Shown: one piece after another, positions 63,742 to 64,000 of the stretch | Layout: the number at the start of each line of letters is the position of its first letter | How positions within the stretch are numbered: position 1 is the first letter of the stretch | Notes under the pieces: model-generated | What the model was told of the DNA's origin: nothing | Database searches by the model: none | The model's input: only the letters and a program-made list of their open reading frames with translations | Source: Rhodoferax sp. TH121 | Lineage (GTDB): Bacteria; Pseudomonadota; Gammaproteobacteria; Burkholderiales; Burkholderiaceae_C | DNA: 64,000 bases | NCBI RefSeq assembly: GCF_002251855.1 | Contig: NZ_NOXW01000018.1 | Location: 1 to 64,000, forward strand | Direction: 5' to 3' | Position numbers and translations under genes: made by a program

Positions 63742-64000
63742 TCAGGCCTTGAGGTACGCGTGGATGGCTTTGGCAGCCAGCTTGCCGTGTTCCACGGCCT
63801 CCACGGTCAGGTCCAGCCCGCCGGCACGGCAGTCGCCGCCCGCCCACACGCCTTTGAGGTTGGTCGTGCCCTCGGCATCGGTGGCAATTTTTCCGCCCGA
63901 GAGCGTCAGGCCGGCCTCGGCCAACACAGGGTTACCCAGCTTTTGGCCAATCGCCTTGAGCACGGTGTCGGCCGCCAGGGTGGTGGTTTCGCCGGTGGGG
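63742..64000 (-). CDS. preT: PreT, C-terminal part (cut by the window edge)
   Basis: The frame is open from the right edge to a stop at 63742 and gives 85 residues. They contain TTNLKGVWAGGDCRAGGLDLTV (written here as two parts of one FAD-binding motif: GVWAGGDC and DLTVEAVEHGKLAA), typical of the glutamate-synthase-small-subunit-like flavoproteins. Next to preA this is the FAD/NAD(H) subunit of dihydropyrimidine dehydrogenase. The N-terminal part lies outside the window. Confidence 0.88.
   Translation of the reverse strand, partial: PTGETTTLAADTVLKAIGQKLGNPVLAEAGLTLSGGKIATDAEGTTNLKGVWAGGDCRAGGLDLTVEAVEHGKLAAKAIHAYLKA

Overview
The window looks like a chromosomal segment of a betaproteobacterium of the Comamonadaceae (Rhodoferax/Curvibacter-type). 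This rests on high GC, gene families typical of that group, and a short interspersed repeat (core GGAGCTGYTYGCGCA) found about eight times between genes. No rRNA, tRNA, CRISPR array, transposase or phage gene was seen. The affiliation is inferred, not searched.

Layout. 1-1.8 kb: a small membrane protein, a DMT transporter and a SET-domain protein. 1.8-17 kb: a two-partner secretion locus, with a 3252-residue adhesin (TpsA) ending in about 25 copies of an Asp/Lys/Ala/Gly repeat, its transporter TpsB, and a divergent 1167-residue regulator (SARP/BTAD domain, cyclase-like domain, AAA ATPase, helical repeats). 17-22 kb: small genes, O-acetylhomoserine sulfhydrylase, a PilZ/YcgR protein and an orphan sulfate-binding protein. 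22.4-29.8 kb: a polyol operon (binding protein, two permeases, ATPase, SDR dehydrogenase, D-arabinitol dehydrogenase) followed by an AraC regulator. 29.7-33.9 kb: a second AraC regulator, a DMT exporter, TerC, a zinc-ribbon protein and an amidohydrolase. 33.9-38.6 kb: a BMP-type nucleoside ABC importer.

38.8-42.9 kb: an operon pairing a MYG1 protein with an Mpv17/PMP22-like membrane protein and a GH3 glycosidase. 42.9-52.6 kb: a DTW-domain tRNA modification enzyme, two LysR regulators, an NAD-dependent epimerase-like protein, a DUF4287 protein, a lipoprotein amidohydrolase, an adenine/adenosine deaminase, a YghU-type glutathione protein and a chemoreceptor. 52.9-59.4 kb: an accessory cassette (LysR, two DoxX paralogues, a QorB/NmrA-like reductase, a DODA-type dioxygenase, a siderophore-interacting flavoprotein, two hydrolases, a DUF4405-like membrane protein). 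59.5-64 kb: the reductive pyrimidine degradation operon (preT-preA-hydA-ureidopropionase).

The nucleoside importer, deaminase and pyrimidine pathway suggest use of nucleosides as carbon and nitrogen sources; the polyol operon would feed sugar alcohols into ketose metabolism. The most unusual part is the DoxX cassette. Its left edge carries a 39-codon remnant of the same hydrolase gene that stands complete at its right edge, and its two DoxX genes share a nearly identical 30-bp upstream element. This looks like a recombined-in, LysR-controlled stress module, possibly against quinones or catechols (inference).
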